Origin: Paenibacillus glycinis
GTDB lineage: Bacteria; Bacillota; Bacilli; Paenibacillales; Paenibacillaceae
DNA length: 64,000 nt
Assembly: GCF_009909185.1 (NCBI RefSeq)
Contig: NZ_JAAAMV010000002.1
Coordinates: 496,001-560,000, forward strand
Reading direction: 5' to 3'
Position numbers and translations under genes: made by a program. The number at the start of each line of letters is the position of its first letter. Position 1 is the stretch's first letter. Positions 17,483-26,565 of the stretch are shown here, one piece after another. The notes below the pieces were generated by a model that did no database searches, was not told the DNA's origin, and was given only the letters and a program-made list of their open reading frames with translations.

Positions 17483-18774
17483 GTTGTGTGAGGTTTTGTG
17501 TAAGGTTTAATTACAACCAACTCTCGTTCGGCTAGCACGGACAACGCATTCAGAACACCGTATTTGACATGGGCATACGTAAGCCCGCCTTGCATATAGG
17601 CGATGTAAGGCTCGCGGATGGGCGCATCCGCCGACAATTCCAGGCTGCCGCCCTGCATGAACGTTCCCGCCGCCATAATGACGGGATGCTCGTAGCCGGG
17701 CATGTCCCACGGCTCGGGCACGACGTGGGCATCTACCGCGGAGGCGCGCTGCACCCCCTGCACGAACGCGATCAACTGTTCGGCGCGCTCGAAGCGGATC
17801 GCTTGGATCAGATCGGTCCGGGGCGCATCGAAGCGCGGATTGCTTTCGAAGCCGAGCAGTTCGAACATCGCCGCGCCGAAGACGCTGCCCTTGAGCGCTT
17901 GTCCCACGAGATGCGGCGCGAGAAACAAGCCTTGATACATCGCGCGCAGCGTCCCGAGCGTCGCGCCGACTTCCCCGCCGATGCCCGGCGCCGTCAGCCT
18001 GTACGCGGTGAGCTCCACCGCTTCCTGCGTGCCGGCAACATAGCCGCCCGTGGGCGCGAGTCCGCCCCCGGGATTCTTGATCAAGGAACCCGCCATCAGA
18101 TCGACGCCGGCCTGCGTCGGCTCCGATTCCTCGGTAAACTCCCCGTAACAGTTATCTACGAACACTTTGACGTCGGGTTTCAGCGCTTTGACGCGCTGCA
18201 CCATCTCGCCGATCTGCGCGACCGTGTAGGATGCCCGCCAATCGTAGCCGCGCGAGCGCTGAATGCCGATGACGCGCGTGCGTTCCGTTATATGCGCCGC
18301 GACGCCGTCCCAATCGATCTCGCCATTCGCAAGCGGCGCGACTTCTCCGTAGCCGATGCCGAAGTCCTGCAGCGAGCCTTTGCCGTCGCCCGGCTTCCCG
18401 ATGACTTTATGAAGCGTATCGTAAGGACGGCCCGTGATGTAGAGCAGCTCGTCCCCCGGGCGAAGCAGCCCGAACAGCGCGCAGCTGATCGTGTGCGTGC
18501 CGGATACGAAATGCGGTCGGACAAGCGCCGCTTCGGCGCCCATGACATCCGCGTAGACGAGGTCGAGCACCTCTCTTCCCCGGTCGTTATAGCCGTAGCC
18601 GGTCGAGCCATTAAAATGATAATCGCTTACCCGATGCTTCTGGAAGGCATCGATGACCTTCCATTGATTCCGCTCCGCGATGCCGTCGAGCGAACGAAAA
18701 ACAGGGGCGGCCTGCCGTTCGGCAGCCTCCGCCCACATCGTCAACATTTGCCAATTCTGTCCTTGCTGTCTCAA
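17479..18774 (-). CDS. ynbB: YnbB, PLP-dependent methionine gamma-lyase-like (aluminium-resistance family) protein
   Basis: 431 residues, fold type I pyridoxal-phosphate enzyme of the family labelled aluminium resistance or methionine gamma-lyase-like. Seen: GSTGYGYNDRGREVLD near residue 57, HFVSGTHTI, the PLP-aspartate region VFVDNCYGEF, and the lysine in AGSLIKNPGGG that should bind PLP. The natural substrate is not established. TTG 18774 follows GAGGAGAG by ten bases. The gene sits between hflX and glnR exactly as in B. subtilis; its 3' end carries the glnRA operator and -35. Confidence 0.88.
   Translation of the reverse strand: MRQQGQNWQMLTMWAEAAERQAAPVFRSLDGIAERNQWKVIDAFQKHRVSDYHFNGSTGYGYNDRGREVLDLVYADVMGAEAALVRPHFVSGTHTISCALFGLLRPGDELLYITGRPYDTLHKVIGKPGDGKGSLQDFGIGYGEVAPLANGEIDWDGVAAHITERTRVIGIQRSRGYDWRASYTVAQIGEMVQRVKALKPDVKVFVDNCYGEFTEESEPTQAGVDLMAGSLIKNPGGGLAPTGGYVAGTQEAVELTAYRLTAPGIGGEVGATLGTLRAMYQGLFLAPHLVGQALKGSVFGAAMFELLGFESNPRFDAPRTDLIQAIRFERAEQLIAFVQGVQRASAVDAHVVPEPWDMPGYEHPVIMAAGTFMQGGSLELSADAPIREPYIAYMQGGLTYAHVKYGVLNALSVLAERELVVIKPYTKPHTT
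17499..17515. promoter_or_regulatory. GlnR box inside the ynbB coding end
   Basis: TGTAATTAAACCTTACA on the minus strand fits TGTNA-N7-TNACA exactly and is a near-palindrome. Its near edge is 17 bp upstream of the glnRA -35 and it lies within the last codons of ynbB. Confidence 0.8.
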
Positions 18775-18805
18775 TGTCCGGTCTCTCCTCGTGTTAGCAG
18801 CACGC

Positions 18806-20098
18806 TTAATGATGCAGGACGTACGCGTCGAGCTTACGCCCGTGCACCTCGTAATCCTGTTTGTTCAACAACACCTTCAAGATCATGGCTTCGCCTTCGA
18901 CGGATTGCTCGAGCACATCGCCCGTCCGGTAAGCCAGCGCGATCAGATCGCCGCGCTCCGCCGGCAGCGCGAAGGTCCTCGTATCGCCCGTCAACTTGTC
19001 CTGAACGGCTTGGCGGAGCCGTTCCAAGTCATCGCCGTTATAAGCGCTGACGGCCAGCGTGCCGGGTCCGTTCGCCGGAACCGACTGCGGTCCGCCCGCG
19101 CCGCACAAATCGATCTTGTTGTAGATCTTCAACTGGGGTTTGCCTCCGGCGCCGAGCTCCTGCAGAATCCGATCCACGACCGCGATCTGCTCCTCTCGCA
19201 TATCGGACGCGCTGTCGATGACGTGCAGCACGAGATCGGCTTCGTTGACCTCCTCGAGCGTAGCGCGGAAAGCCGCGATCAGATCATGCGGCAGATTCTG
19301 AATAAACCCGACCGTGTCGGTCAGCACGACTTCCATCCCGCTCGGCAGCTTCCAATTCCGCGAAGTCGGGTCGAGCGTGGCGAACAACTGGTTCTCGACG
19401 TAGACATCGGCGTGGGTCAGCTCGCGCAGCAGCGTCGATTTCCCGGCATTCGTGTAGCCGACCAGCGCAACCTGCTGCACGCCGGCTTTCCGCCTGCGCT
19501 CGCGATGCAGCGTGCGGTGGCGGACGACTTCCGCGAGCGTATGCTTCAGATCCGTGATGCGACCGCGAATGTGGCGGCGGTCGGTCTCCAGCTTCGACTC
19601 GCCGGGGCCCCTTGTCCCGATGCCCCCGCCGAGCCGGGAAAGGTTCTTCCCGTGCCCGGACAGCCGCGGAAGCAAGTAGCTGAGCTGCGCCAGTTCGACC
19701 TGGATGATGCCCTCCCTGGTTTTGGCACGCTGGGAAAAAATATCCAGAATGAGCTGCGTGCGGTCGATGATTTTTAGGTCCAGCGCTTCTTCGAGGTTGC
19801 GTACCTGCGCGCCGGACAGCTCCTGGTCGAAAATCGCCGTCGTCGCGCCGAGCTCATCCGCGGCCGCGCGCAGCTCCTGCACTTTTCCTTTGCCGATGAA
19901 CCATTTCGTATCGACTTTCTCCTTATTCTGCGTGACGAACGTCAGCACCTCGACGCCTGCGGTTTCCGCGAGGCTGACGAGCTCCTGCAGCGACTGCTCC
20001 GGATCTCCGGAGCTCCGCTTGATATCCGGCGTGACCAAGCTGACGAGAATCGCCCGGTCCTTCAAATCCGTATCGGTGTCGTAGGTTGTTTGCCGCAT
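18806..20098 (-). CDS. hflX: Ribosome-splitting GTPase HflX
   Basis: 430 residues. The N-terminal HflX domain contains FIGKGKVQEL and IFDQELSGAQVRNLEE, followed by a linker helix with GGIGTRGPGESKLETDRR and a G domain: G1 GYTNAGKST, G3 DTVGFI, G4 NKID. HflX binds the 50S E site and splits stalled 70S ribosomes under stress. The region after G1 reads DPTSR where DPTTR is more usual. ATG 20098 is preceded by AAGGAG at a long spacing of 13. spoVK is 34 bp upstream and ynbB 31 bp downstream. Confidence 0.95.
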   Translation of the reverse strand: MRQTTYDTDTDLKDRAILVSLVTPDIKRSSGDPEQSLQELVSLAETAGVEVLTFVTQNKEKVDTKWFIGKGKVQELRAAADELGATTAIFDQELSGAQVRNLEEALDLKIIDRTQLILDIFSQRAKTREGIIQVELAQLSYLLPRLSGHGKNLSRLGGGIGTRGPGESKLETDRRHIRGRITDLKHTLAEVVRHRTLHRERRRKAGVQQVALVGYTNAGKSTLLRELTHADVYVENQLFATLDPTSRNWKLPSGMEVVLTDTVGFIQNLPHDLIAAFRATLEEVNEADLVLHVIDSASDMREEQIAVVDRILQELGAGGKPQLKIYNKIDLCGAGGPQSVPANGPGTLAVSAYNGDDLERLRQAVQDKLTGDTRTFALPAERGDLIALAYRTGDVLEQSVEGEAMILKVLLNKQDYEVHGRKLDAYVLHH

Positions 20099-20132
20099 CT
20101 GTCGTGTACAGCTCCTTCTGGATCGGTGACTG

Positions 20133-21116
20133 CTATTTCTCCCACTTCAGATCCTCGGGCCGCACGGCCATCAGTTCCTGCTTGCCCGGGGATCCGGAGG
20201 GATATTGGTTCATTAAACGAACCGCCTGATGGCGAAACGCCTTCTCGATCACGTTGCGCACGTAACGCGCGTTGCTGAACGCGAACATCGACATCGTCTT
20301 CTCCAGCATCAAGTGCTGGCGAAGCTTGAACAGCGATTGCGGCATCAGCGCATAGTCCCGGTCCTTGGCCATCAGTTCGGCGATCTGGATCAGCTGGTCG
20401 ACGGAGTAATCGGGAAATTCGATCTGGATCGGAAAACGCGAGGGCAAACCCGGGTTCGTCAGCAGGAATTGCTCGATTTCGAGCGGATATCCAGCCAGTA
20501 TTAGCACAAACTGGTTGCGGTAATCCTCCATCGCCTTGACCAGCGTGTCGATGGCTTCTTTGCCGAAGTCCTTCTCCCCGCCCCGCGCTAGGCTGTACGC
20601 TTCGTCCACAAACAGCACGCCGCCGAGCGCCTTGCGCACCAGATCCCGCGTTTTCTGCGCGGTATGGCCGATATATTCGCCGACGAGATCCGCCCGCTCC
20701 ACTTCGATCATATGTCCCTTGGAGAGCACGCCCATCTTCTGGAACAGCTTCGCGACGATGCGCGCGATGGTCGTCTTGCCCGTGCCGGGATTGCCGGTGA
20801 AAATCATGTGATACACGTGCGATCCGCCGGACAATCCGGCATCCGAACGCATCCGGCTGATCTGGAGCAACGCATAGATTTCGTAGACCAGCAGCTTTAC
20901 GTTCTCCAGTCCCACCATCGGATCGAGCTCGCGCTGAATATCGAGAAAAGGATCGCCGGGCGTAAGCGGCCTTGCCGCGGGCGGCAGCTCGCTCTCCAGC
21001 TGCGGCGGCGAACTGCCGGTCAACGCATACGGCTCGCTGGTGCGAAGGACCACATTGATTTGGCGGGCGGGTCTCCCGCTCCCGCTGCCGCCCGAAGTAA
21101 CGACTCGATCGTCCAT
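20133..21116 (-). CDS. spoVK: Stage V sporulation protein K, AAA ATPase
   Basis: 327 residues of the CbxX/CfqX AAA family. Walker A GNPGTGKT at 108-115, Walker B VLFVDEAY, and the arginine-finger region NPGLPSRFP. In B. subtilis SpoVK is needed in the mother cell for spore maturation and is transcribed by sigma-E. The first 50 residues are Gly/Pro-rich and poorly conserved. ATG 21116 has GGAG six bases upstream. A sigma-E-like promoter lies at 21174-21203, and the order spoVK-hflX-ynbB-glnR-glnA equals that of B. subtilis. Confidence 0.93.
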   Translation of the reverse strand: MDDRVVTSGGSGSGRPARQINVVLRTSEPYALTGSSPPQLESELPPAARPLTPGDPFLDIQRELDPMVGLENVKLLVYEIYALLQISRMRSDAGLSGGSHVYHMIFTGNPGTGKTTIARIVAKLFQKMGVLSKGHMIEVERADLVGEYIGHTAQKTRDLVRKALGGVLFVDEAYSLARGGEKDFGKEAIDTLVKAMEDYRNQFVLILAGYPLEIEQFLLTNPGLPSRFPIQIEFPDYSVDQLIQIAELMAKDRDYALMPQSLFKLRQHLMLEKTMSMFAFSNARYVRNVIEKAFRHQAVRLMNQYPSGSPGKQELMAVRPEDLKWEK

Positions 21117-21173
21117 AGTTGCTCCATCACCTATCCTTCACTGGATCGTTGGCATCTGCCGCGCATATAATCC

Positions 21174-21203
21174 ATTGTATTCTAGTGATTTGAGCCATAT
21201 TAA
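21174..21203 (-). promoter_or_regulatory. Candidate sigma-E promoter of spoVK
   Basis: -10 AATACAAT (21181-21174) matches the sigma-E CATACAMT at seven of eight positions; TTAATATGG (21203-21195) resembles the -35 KTCATATTT with a 13-bp spacer. About 58 bp before the start codon. Confidence 0.5.
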
Positions 21204-21244
21204 CAGATTTCAGCCGAGCTCCGGGGCGCGTGCCGGGCTAACCG

Positions 21245-21925
21245 TCAGAAGGAATCGGGCAGCCGCACGCCCATGCGCATCAATTGCTCGTCGACCTTCC
21301 ATTTGGTGAACGCCAGCACTTCCCGGCCGTAGTTGTAGGCGATATTCAGCACCTTGGACTTGCGTCCGACGGCCACCGTATCGGCCGGATAATCCAAGTA
21401 GCCGGCGATATCCTCGGAACGCGGCGCATGAAAGTCGTGCGTGACGAGAAGCAGCTTCGTCCAGCCCCGTTTGGCGGCCAGCGGTTTGCTGAACAACAGA
21501 TTTTCATAGGTGCTTCTGGCGTCGTTCTCGAGCACCATGGCAGCGGCGGGTACGCCTTTGCCCGCCAAATACTTCTTCATGCCCTCCGCTTCGGTCAGCG
21601 TCGAGCCGTTATGATCAAGGCCGCCGGTCAAAATCATGTGTTTGAACGTCCCCTGCTTGTACAAATCGTAGGCGTAATCGAGCCGCTCCTGCAAGCCGGG
21701 GCTTGGCTTGTCGCTCCACAGCGCCGCGCCGAGGACGATGGCGGCATCCGACTTCGGAATCTGCTTCGGCATTTCGTAACTTGAAATTACCCACAGCAGA
21801 TACGCGCACCAGAATACGCCAATCGCCGCAATCCAGGCGCAGATCCGCAGGAAGAACAGAAAGGGACGGAATTTCCTGCGGGATTTGCGTTTGGGCGATC
21901 GTTTCGATACGGAAGCCGGTTTCAT
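21245..21925 (-). CDS. YdcF/SanA-like DUF218 membrane-anchored protein
   Basis: 226 residues. A Lys/Arg-rich start is followed by one transmembrane helix (about 25-50) and an extracellular DUF218 domain: DAAIVLGAALW, LTGGLDHNGST with EAEGMKKYL, ENDARSTYENLLFS, and LLLVTHDFHAPRS. Members such as SanA and YdcF affect envelope barrier function, but the biochemical role is not settled. The start overlaps the DUF402 stop as ATGA, so the two genes are translationally coupled. A basic tail probably aids membrane insertion. Confidence 0.88.
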   Translation of the reverse strand: MKPASVSKRSPKRKSRRKFRPFLFFLRICAWIAAIGVFWCAYLLWVISSYEMPKQIPKSDAAIVLGAALWSDKPSPGLQERLDYAYDLYKQGTFKHMILTGGLDHNGSTLTEAEGMKKYLAGKGVPAAAMVLENDARSTYENLLFSKPLAAKRGWTKLLLVTHDFHAPRSEDIAGYLDYPADTVAVGRKSKVLNIAYNYGREVLAFTKWKVDEQLMRMGVRLPDSF

Positions 21926-22476
21926 GATTCGCTGAGCTCCCCGCTTTGCGCAAGCGTCTTGCGATGCTTCAGGCTGAGCGTGAAATAGCGAAACCGTCCG
22001 TTTCGTATCGTGGACAAGAGCCTTCCGGCGGTCTTGCGAGCCAACGCGGCATCCTTGTTCGTCACCGCGCCCTGCATGACCGCTTCCTCCAGCTCATCCT
22101 CGTCCAGCAAAAACACTTCCCCGCTCGGAAGGACGACCACGTCGAGATACAAATCGTCGAACCAGGGAACCTGCTGGTCGGTCAATCCTTGCGTCTTGCA
22201 AATATCGATATACCATTGAACGACGCGGTTCTTGTCATCGAACATCGTCGTCACGACAAAGTGTTCGCCGCGGGGAAAGTGCTGCATCCACAAATAACCG
22301 CGGTCGGCGAGGCATAATTTGCGCCCGTTGTATTCTTTCCACAACGGTTCGCGCAATTCATGGATCCGGTAGAACGTCACCAGTCCTTTGAACTCATCCC
22401 CGTCCATCGTCAAGCAGGTGTAGCTTCTACGCAGAATGCGGCGCCAATTGGCTCGGTCAGAAAATTTTCGCTTCAT
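21922..22476 (-). CDS. DUF402 domain protein
   Basis: 184 residues, soluble. The DUF402 fold is recognisable from DRGYLWMQHFPRGEHFVVTTMFD, the strand QWYIDICKTQG, and the acidic metal-binding segment FDDLYLDVVVLPSGEVFLLDEDEL. Related Firmicute proteins (Ntdp type) are nucleoside tri/diphosphate phosphatases and use this acidic cluster for metal binding; that activity here is inference. I chose ATG 22476 with GGAAAGG upstream; the frame opens at 22536 but those 20 residues have no family match. It is coupled to the DUF218 gene. Confidence 0.85.
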   Translation of the reverse strand: MKRKFSDRANWRRILRRSYTCLTMDGDEFKGLVTFYRIHELREPLWKEYNGRKLCLADRGYLWMQHFPRGEHFVVTTMFDDKNRVVQWYIDICKTQGLTDQQVPWFDDLYLDVVVLPSGEVFLLDEDELEEAVMQGAVTNKDAALARKTAGRLLSTIRNGRFRYFTLSLKHRKTLAQSGELSES

Positions 22477-22795
22477 ACGGAACGACCTTTCCGTTGGGAT
22501 CTCGCTTCGAGCGCTGCGCGGAACGCAAACAAGCAACAGGGCGGATATTCCCCCTGAAGGGCTACGATCAATGCCGCCGTCGGCAGCACCGCCGGCTTCA
22601 TTCAGGGAGACAAGCAGAGTGTAGGTAAGATTACCCTTTTGTATCGTTTAAAAAAAGAGTACCACAACTTAACGTCCATCTCCACTAACCCCCGAAAATA
22701 AACCAAGCCCCGCTTTGTCCCGCCGATACACGGACAAACGGCCGCCGCGCGCAAAGGGAGAACGGCCAAATGCCGTTCTCCCCCGTTCGCCAAGC
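22477..22795. other. Gap between DUF402 and cyclophilin genes
   Basis: 319 bp with no gene. It holds the cyclophilin terminator (22756-22782) and, on the minus strand, a possible promoter for the DUF402 operon: TTGTGG (22669-22664), 18-bp spacer, TACAAA (22645-22640). An eight-base T-run of no clear use lies in that spacer. Confidence 0.4.
22756..22782 (-). terminator. Cyclophilin gene terminator
   Basis: Perfect 11-bp stem GGGAGAACGGC/GCCGTTCTCCC around CAAAT, 13 bp past the stop at 22796, followed on the minus strand by TTTGCGC. Confidence 0.75.
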
Positions 22796-23530
22796 TTATT
22801 TCTCCGAAATGGAGATGGACTTGATAATGACGTCCTCGGTCGGCGCGCTCGCCTCGCCCGAATCCGGGTTCTCGGCGACCGGCGTGGCCGCGATCGCCTT
22901 CACGACGTCCATGCCTTCGGACACTTTGCCGAAAATCGTATAATTCGGCATGCTGTTCAAATTCGCGGCATCGGCGCCCGTGCAGATGAAGAATTGGCTG
23001 CCGCCGGAATTCGGCTGGCCCGTGTTCGCCATCGCGATGACGCCCTCGTCGTACTTATAGCCTTTGCCCAGCTCGTCCGGAATGTTGTACCCGGGGCCGC
23101 CGGCTCCCGTGCCGGTCGGATCTCCGCTCTGAATCATGAAGCTTTGGATGATCCGGTGGAATTTGACGCCGTCATAGAACTTCTCCTTGGACAGGAAAAC
23201 GAAGTTATTGACGGTTTCCGGCGCATCCTTGGCGTACAGCTCCACGGTAAAATCGCCTTTGTTCGTGCTGAACGTGGCGCTGTACGATTTGCTCGCGTCG
23301 ATGGACATCTTCGGTTTCTCGGACCATTGCTTCGGCGCTCCCGCATCGTTGCCGGCATTGCCCGAGCCGCCGGACCCGTTCGATCCGCCGCCGGCCGTCG
23401 TTTCGGTCTGCGTGCCTTGATTGACTGCGTTATTGTTTGCCGTATCGTCGGGTTTGTTTCCGCATGCGGCCGCTACGAGCAGCATGGCGGACAGGACAAC
23501 GGTCAGCGCTGTCCGATTCTTCATATTCAT
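22796..23530 (-). CDS. Lipoprotein peptidyl-prolyl isomerase, cyclophilin type
   Basis: 244 residues. A lipoprotein signal peptide ends in LLVAAAC with the lipidated Cys near residue 23, then an Asn/Gly/Ser/Thr linker of about 45 residues, then a cyclophilin domain of bacterial type (FHRIIQSFMIQSGDPTGTG, ANTGQPNSGGSQFFI, YTIFGKVSEGMDVV). The catalytic Arg of FHRI and the FFI motif are present. It should assist folding of secreted proteins at the outer face of the membrane. ATG 23530 follows GGAGG by ten bases. It is unrelated to the parvulin foldase PrsA. Confidence 0.93.
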   Translation of the reverse strand: MNMKNRTALTVVLSAMLLVAAACGNKPDDTANNNAVNQGTQTETTAGGGSNGSGGSGNAGNDAGAPKQWSEKPKMSIDASKSYSATFSTNKGDFTVELYAKDAPETVNNFVFLSKEKFYDGVKFHRIIQSFMIQSGDPTGTGAGGPGYNIPDELGKGYKYDEGVIAMANTGQPNSGGSQFFICTGADAANLNSMPNYTIFGKVSEGMDVVKAIAATPVAENPDSGEASAPTEDVIIKSISISEK

Positions 23531-23638
23531 CTTCGATAATACCTCCGCAATCTGTTGTTTGTTGCATCTGGCTGCAGCCTGCCTAGCCGCGGCGCGAAGA
23601 GCCGGAAAGCCTTCTTATCTTATACGGGTTCGGCCGCC

Positions 23639-26356
23639 TCAGGGGTTCGAATCGGGAACGCCGGAATTCGGCGGCAAAACGTTGTTTACGTTATTGCCGC
23701 CCGATCCGTTGCCGGAACCCGGATCCGTTCCGCCGGCGTTGTCCCCGGCGCCCGTGCCGTCGCCGGTTCCCGCGCCGTTATCGCCGGCAGGCGGCGCGGT
23801 AACGCCGTTGCCCGGCGTCTGACCGCCATTGGCCGGCGATTGTCCGCCATTGCCAGGCGATTGATTGCCGTTGCCCGGCGATTGATCGCCGTTCCCGGGC
23901 GTTTGATTGCCATCGCCCGGCGCCTGCCCGCCGTTATCCGGCGTGCCGCCGCCATTGTCGGGCGGCGTTCCGCCATTGTCCGGCGGCGTTCCGCCATCGT
24001 CAGGCGGTGTTCCGCCATTGTCCGGCCCGCCCGGCGGGATCCCGCCGTCTCCGCCGTTTTCGCCGCCTTCGTTGCCGTTTCCGGAACCCGGCGTGCCGCC
24101 GTTATCCGGATTCGTCGGATCCAGCTCGGCTTCGGGAACATCGACCTTCACGGTGCTGGACGGCGTGCCTTCCATGTCTTTCGCCGGATCGTATGCCGTC
24201 ACGTAATATTCGTAACTTAACCCGGGCGCGATCGCCATGTCGTCCACGCCCGTCGTCGTCAACGAGTCGAATGCTTTTACGAACTCCGCCTCGCCCGTCG
24301 CTTTGCGGTAGATGCGGTACTGCATGCCTTGGCCGTCGACCGGCGACCAGGCAAGCTGCACGGCGGCCTTCTGGTCGTTATAGACGGCGCTGAAGTTCGC
24401 GATGCCGACGGGCGGTTTATCTTCGTGCTCCTCGGTCGGTTTCGTGAAGCTGCCCTTCGCCACGCCCTTCATCGCCTCGCCCATGACCTTCCCGAACATC
24501 GCGGCGGACTGCTCGCTGCTTTTCTTGATCATGTGATCCTTATCGGTACGATCATACCCCATCCAGACGACGGCTGTCCATTCGGGCGTATAGCCCGCGA
24601 ACCAAGCGTCGCGGTTATACCCGTTGCTCAGCCCCGGAATCCCGTTCTGCGTCGTTCCGGTTTTGCCGGCGACCGGACGGTCGATGCGCGCATTGACTCC
24701 CGTGCCGCCCTTCTCCAGCACGCCCTGCAGGACGTCCGTCAAGTAAGCGGCCGTCGAAGGCTTCATGACCTGCTCGGCCGCGGGCGCGCTGTACGTATAG
24801 ACCGGCTCATCCGTTTGGTCGGTGATTTTGACCAACGCATGCGGATCGACGGTCTTGCCGCCGTTCGCGAAGGCGCTGTAGGCTTTCGCCATCTGGAACG
24901 GCGTTACGCCGTAAGTCAGGCCGCCGAGGCCGATCGCGAGGTTGCGGTCCTTCGCGCTGTCCAGCTCGAAGCCCAGGTCCTTCGCGAAATTCAGTCCGGC
25001 TTTCACCCCGATCTGATTCAGCAGCCAGACGGCCGAAGCGTTGCGGGATTCCTTGATCGACTGCCGCATGCTGACGGGTCCGATGTATTTGACCTTGTTG
25101 GAATCGGACGGGCAGTACGAGCCATAACACGTCTTCACGTCCTGCAGCGTCGACCACGGGAACCAATCCCCGGAGTCGATCGCCGGCCCGTAGACCGTGA
25201 TCGGCTTGAACGACGAGCCCGGCTGCCGCGGCACCAGCACGCGGTTCAAGCCTTTGTTCACGTAATCCCGGCCGCCGACGAGGCCTTGGATCTCGCCGTT
25301 TCTGTGATCCACGATGATCATCGCGGCTTGTTCCTTTTGTTCGTCGACGCTTTTCTCGAAGTTGCCGTCGTCCTCGAACTCTTTCTCCATCACCGACTGC
25401 GCCTGCGTGTTCAGCGTCGTGTAGATCTTGTAGCCGGCGATGCGGAGCTGCTCTTCCGTGATGCCGCTGACCTTCTCGGCCTCGTCGATGACGTAATCCA
25501 CGAAAGCCTGATACGTTTGGGTCGATTTGGCATGCTCCACCGGCTTGTAATCGACGGCTTTGGCTTGGTCCATCTCTTCCTTCGTGATGTAGCCCTGATC
25601 GAACATCAGCTGGAGCACGACGGACCGCCGTTCCTTCGATTTGTCCGGATTGTTGATCGGATTGTAGGTGGACGGCGCTTTGGGGATCGCCGCGAGCGTC
25701 GCGACCTGCCAGAGCTTCAAATCTTTCAGCTCGGCGTTAAAATAATAGTCCGCGGCGGCTTTTACCCCGTAGGCGCCTTTCCCGAAATAAATCCGGTTCA
25801 GATACATCGTGATGATTTCGTCCTTCGTCATTTTGTGCTCGATCGCCACGGCGATGGAGGCTTCCGTCGCTTTCCGGAAAAACGTCTTGTCCTGCGTGAG
25901 GAATAAGTTCTTGGCGAGCTGCTGCGTGATCGTGCTTCCGCCTTCGACCGCGCTGCGGGCGACGACGTCCTTGACGATCGCGCGGCCGATCGACCAGAGG
26001 TCGATGCCGGAATGCTTCTCGAACCGCTGGTCCTCCGTCGCGATGACGGCATCCCGCATCAGCTCGGGGATCTCGGCGAAATCCACGTTTTCGCGGTTCG
26101 CGCCGAGCTTCACGACTTCCTTCCCTTTGTCGTCGTAGATCGTGGAGGCTTCGGGAAGAATGAATTTATCTTGATTGTCGGCGAGTATCCGCTCTCCGTT
26201 CAGTATGATCAGCATATATCCGATGATGCCGCAAACGACGGCAATGGCCGCGGTGAAGAACAGCCAGACCGCGAGTTTGCGCTTGTTGCGTTTCTTTTTG
26301 ACCTTCCCTTTCTTCTCTCTCGTGCTGCCTTTCTTGCTGCGTGGTCCTTCTGCCAT
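23639..26356 (-). CDS. Class A penicillin-binding protein (PBP1A type) with long C-terminal tail
   Basis: 905 residues, bifunctional peptidoglycan polymerase and crosslinker. Basic cytosolic start, transmembrane helix (about 28-52), GT51 glycosyltransferase with EDQRFEKHSGID (108-119) and GGSTITQQ (139-146), transpeptidase with SSFK (381-384), SRN (437-439) and KTGT (565-568), then a fibronectin-III-like domain (about 650-740). From residue 745 on the chain is a low-complexity Pro/Gly/Asn/Asp/Thr tail of about 160 residues that should lie in the wall. GGAGGGG lies ten bases before ATG 26356. Confidence 0.95.
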   Translation of the reverse strand: MAEGPRSKKGSTREKKGKVKKKRNKRKLAVWLFFTAAIAVVCGIIGYMLIILNGERILADNQDKFILPEASTIYDDKGKEVVKLGANRENVDFAEIPELMRDAVIATEDQRFEKHSGIDLWSIGRAIVKDVVARSAVEGGSTITQQLAKNLFLTQDKTFFRKATEASIAVAIEHKMTKDEIITMYLNRIYFGKGAYGVKAAADYYFNAELKDLKLWQVATLAAIPKAPSTYNPINNPDKSKERRSVVLQLMFDQGYITKEEMDQAKAVDYKPVEHAKSTQTYQAFVDYVIDEAEKVSGITEEQLRIAGYKIYTTLNTQAQSVMEKEFEDDGNFEKSVDEQKEQAAMIIVDHRNGEIQGLVGGRDYVNKGLNRVLVPRQPGSSFKPITVYGPAIDSGDWFPWSTLQDVKTCYGSYCPSDSNKVKYIGPVSMRQSIKESRNASAVWLLNQIGVKAGLNFAKDLGFELDSAKDRNLAIGLGGLTYGVTPFQMAKAYSAFANGGKTVDPHALVKITDQTDEPVYTYSAPAAEQVMKPSTAAYLTDVLQGVLEKGGTGVNARIDRPVAGKTGTTQNGIPGLSNGYNRDAWFAGYTPEWTAVVWMGYDRTDKDHMIKKSSEQSAAMFGKVMGEAMKGVAKGSFTKPTEEHEDKPPVGIANFSAVYNDQKAAVQLAWSPVDGQGMQYRIYRKATGEAEFVKAFDSLTTTGVDDMAIAPGLSYEYYVTAYDPAKDMEGTPSSTVKVDVPEAELDPTNPDNGGTPGSGNGNEGGENGGDGGIPPGGPDNGGTPPDDGGTPPDNGGTPPDNGGGTPDNGGQAPGDGNQTPGNGDQSPGNGNQSPGNGGQSPANGGQTPGNGVTAPPAGDNGAGTGDGTGAGDNAGGTDPGSGNGSGGNNVNNVLPPNSGVPDSNP
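23660..24110. repeat. Degenerate short tandem repeats encoding the PBP tail
   Basis: Repeated units of about 24-27 bp with the core GCCATTGTCCGGCGG or GCCATTGCCCGGCGA encode octa/nonapeptides of the type PDNGGTPPD and PGNGDQSPG. Copy number changes here would only alter tail length. Confidence 0.8.
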
Positions 26357-26465
26357 GAGCCAGGTTCCCCTCCAATTCGAATCGCGAGTCAGCCGCCTCT
26401 CTCTATTTATACCCTATATGTGTAAACGGCAACGGATGGACTGAAACTTGAAAATCCTTCAAATT

Positions 26466-26501
26466 AAAGAGCAGCCCCGCACGTGCGCAAGGCTGCTCTT
26501 T
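26466..26501. terminator. Terminator between hfq and the PBP gene
   Basis: AAAGAGCAGCC/GGCTGCTCTTT stem (26466-26476, 26491-26501). The minus strand continues TTTAATTTG. It ends the mutS-to-hfq transcription unit. Confidence 0.8.
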
Positions 26502-26565
26502 CGTGCCGATATCCAATTAAACGATGCGTGTAAGGAAAAGGTTTCAAAACATCCCAGCCGAATCC

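Noticed and set aside
24329-25906. 525-codon open frame opposite the PBP gene
   Set aside because: Antisense shadow of a strongly supported gene; composition is typical of reverse reading.
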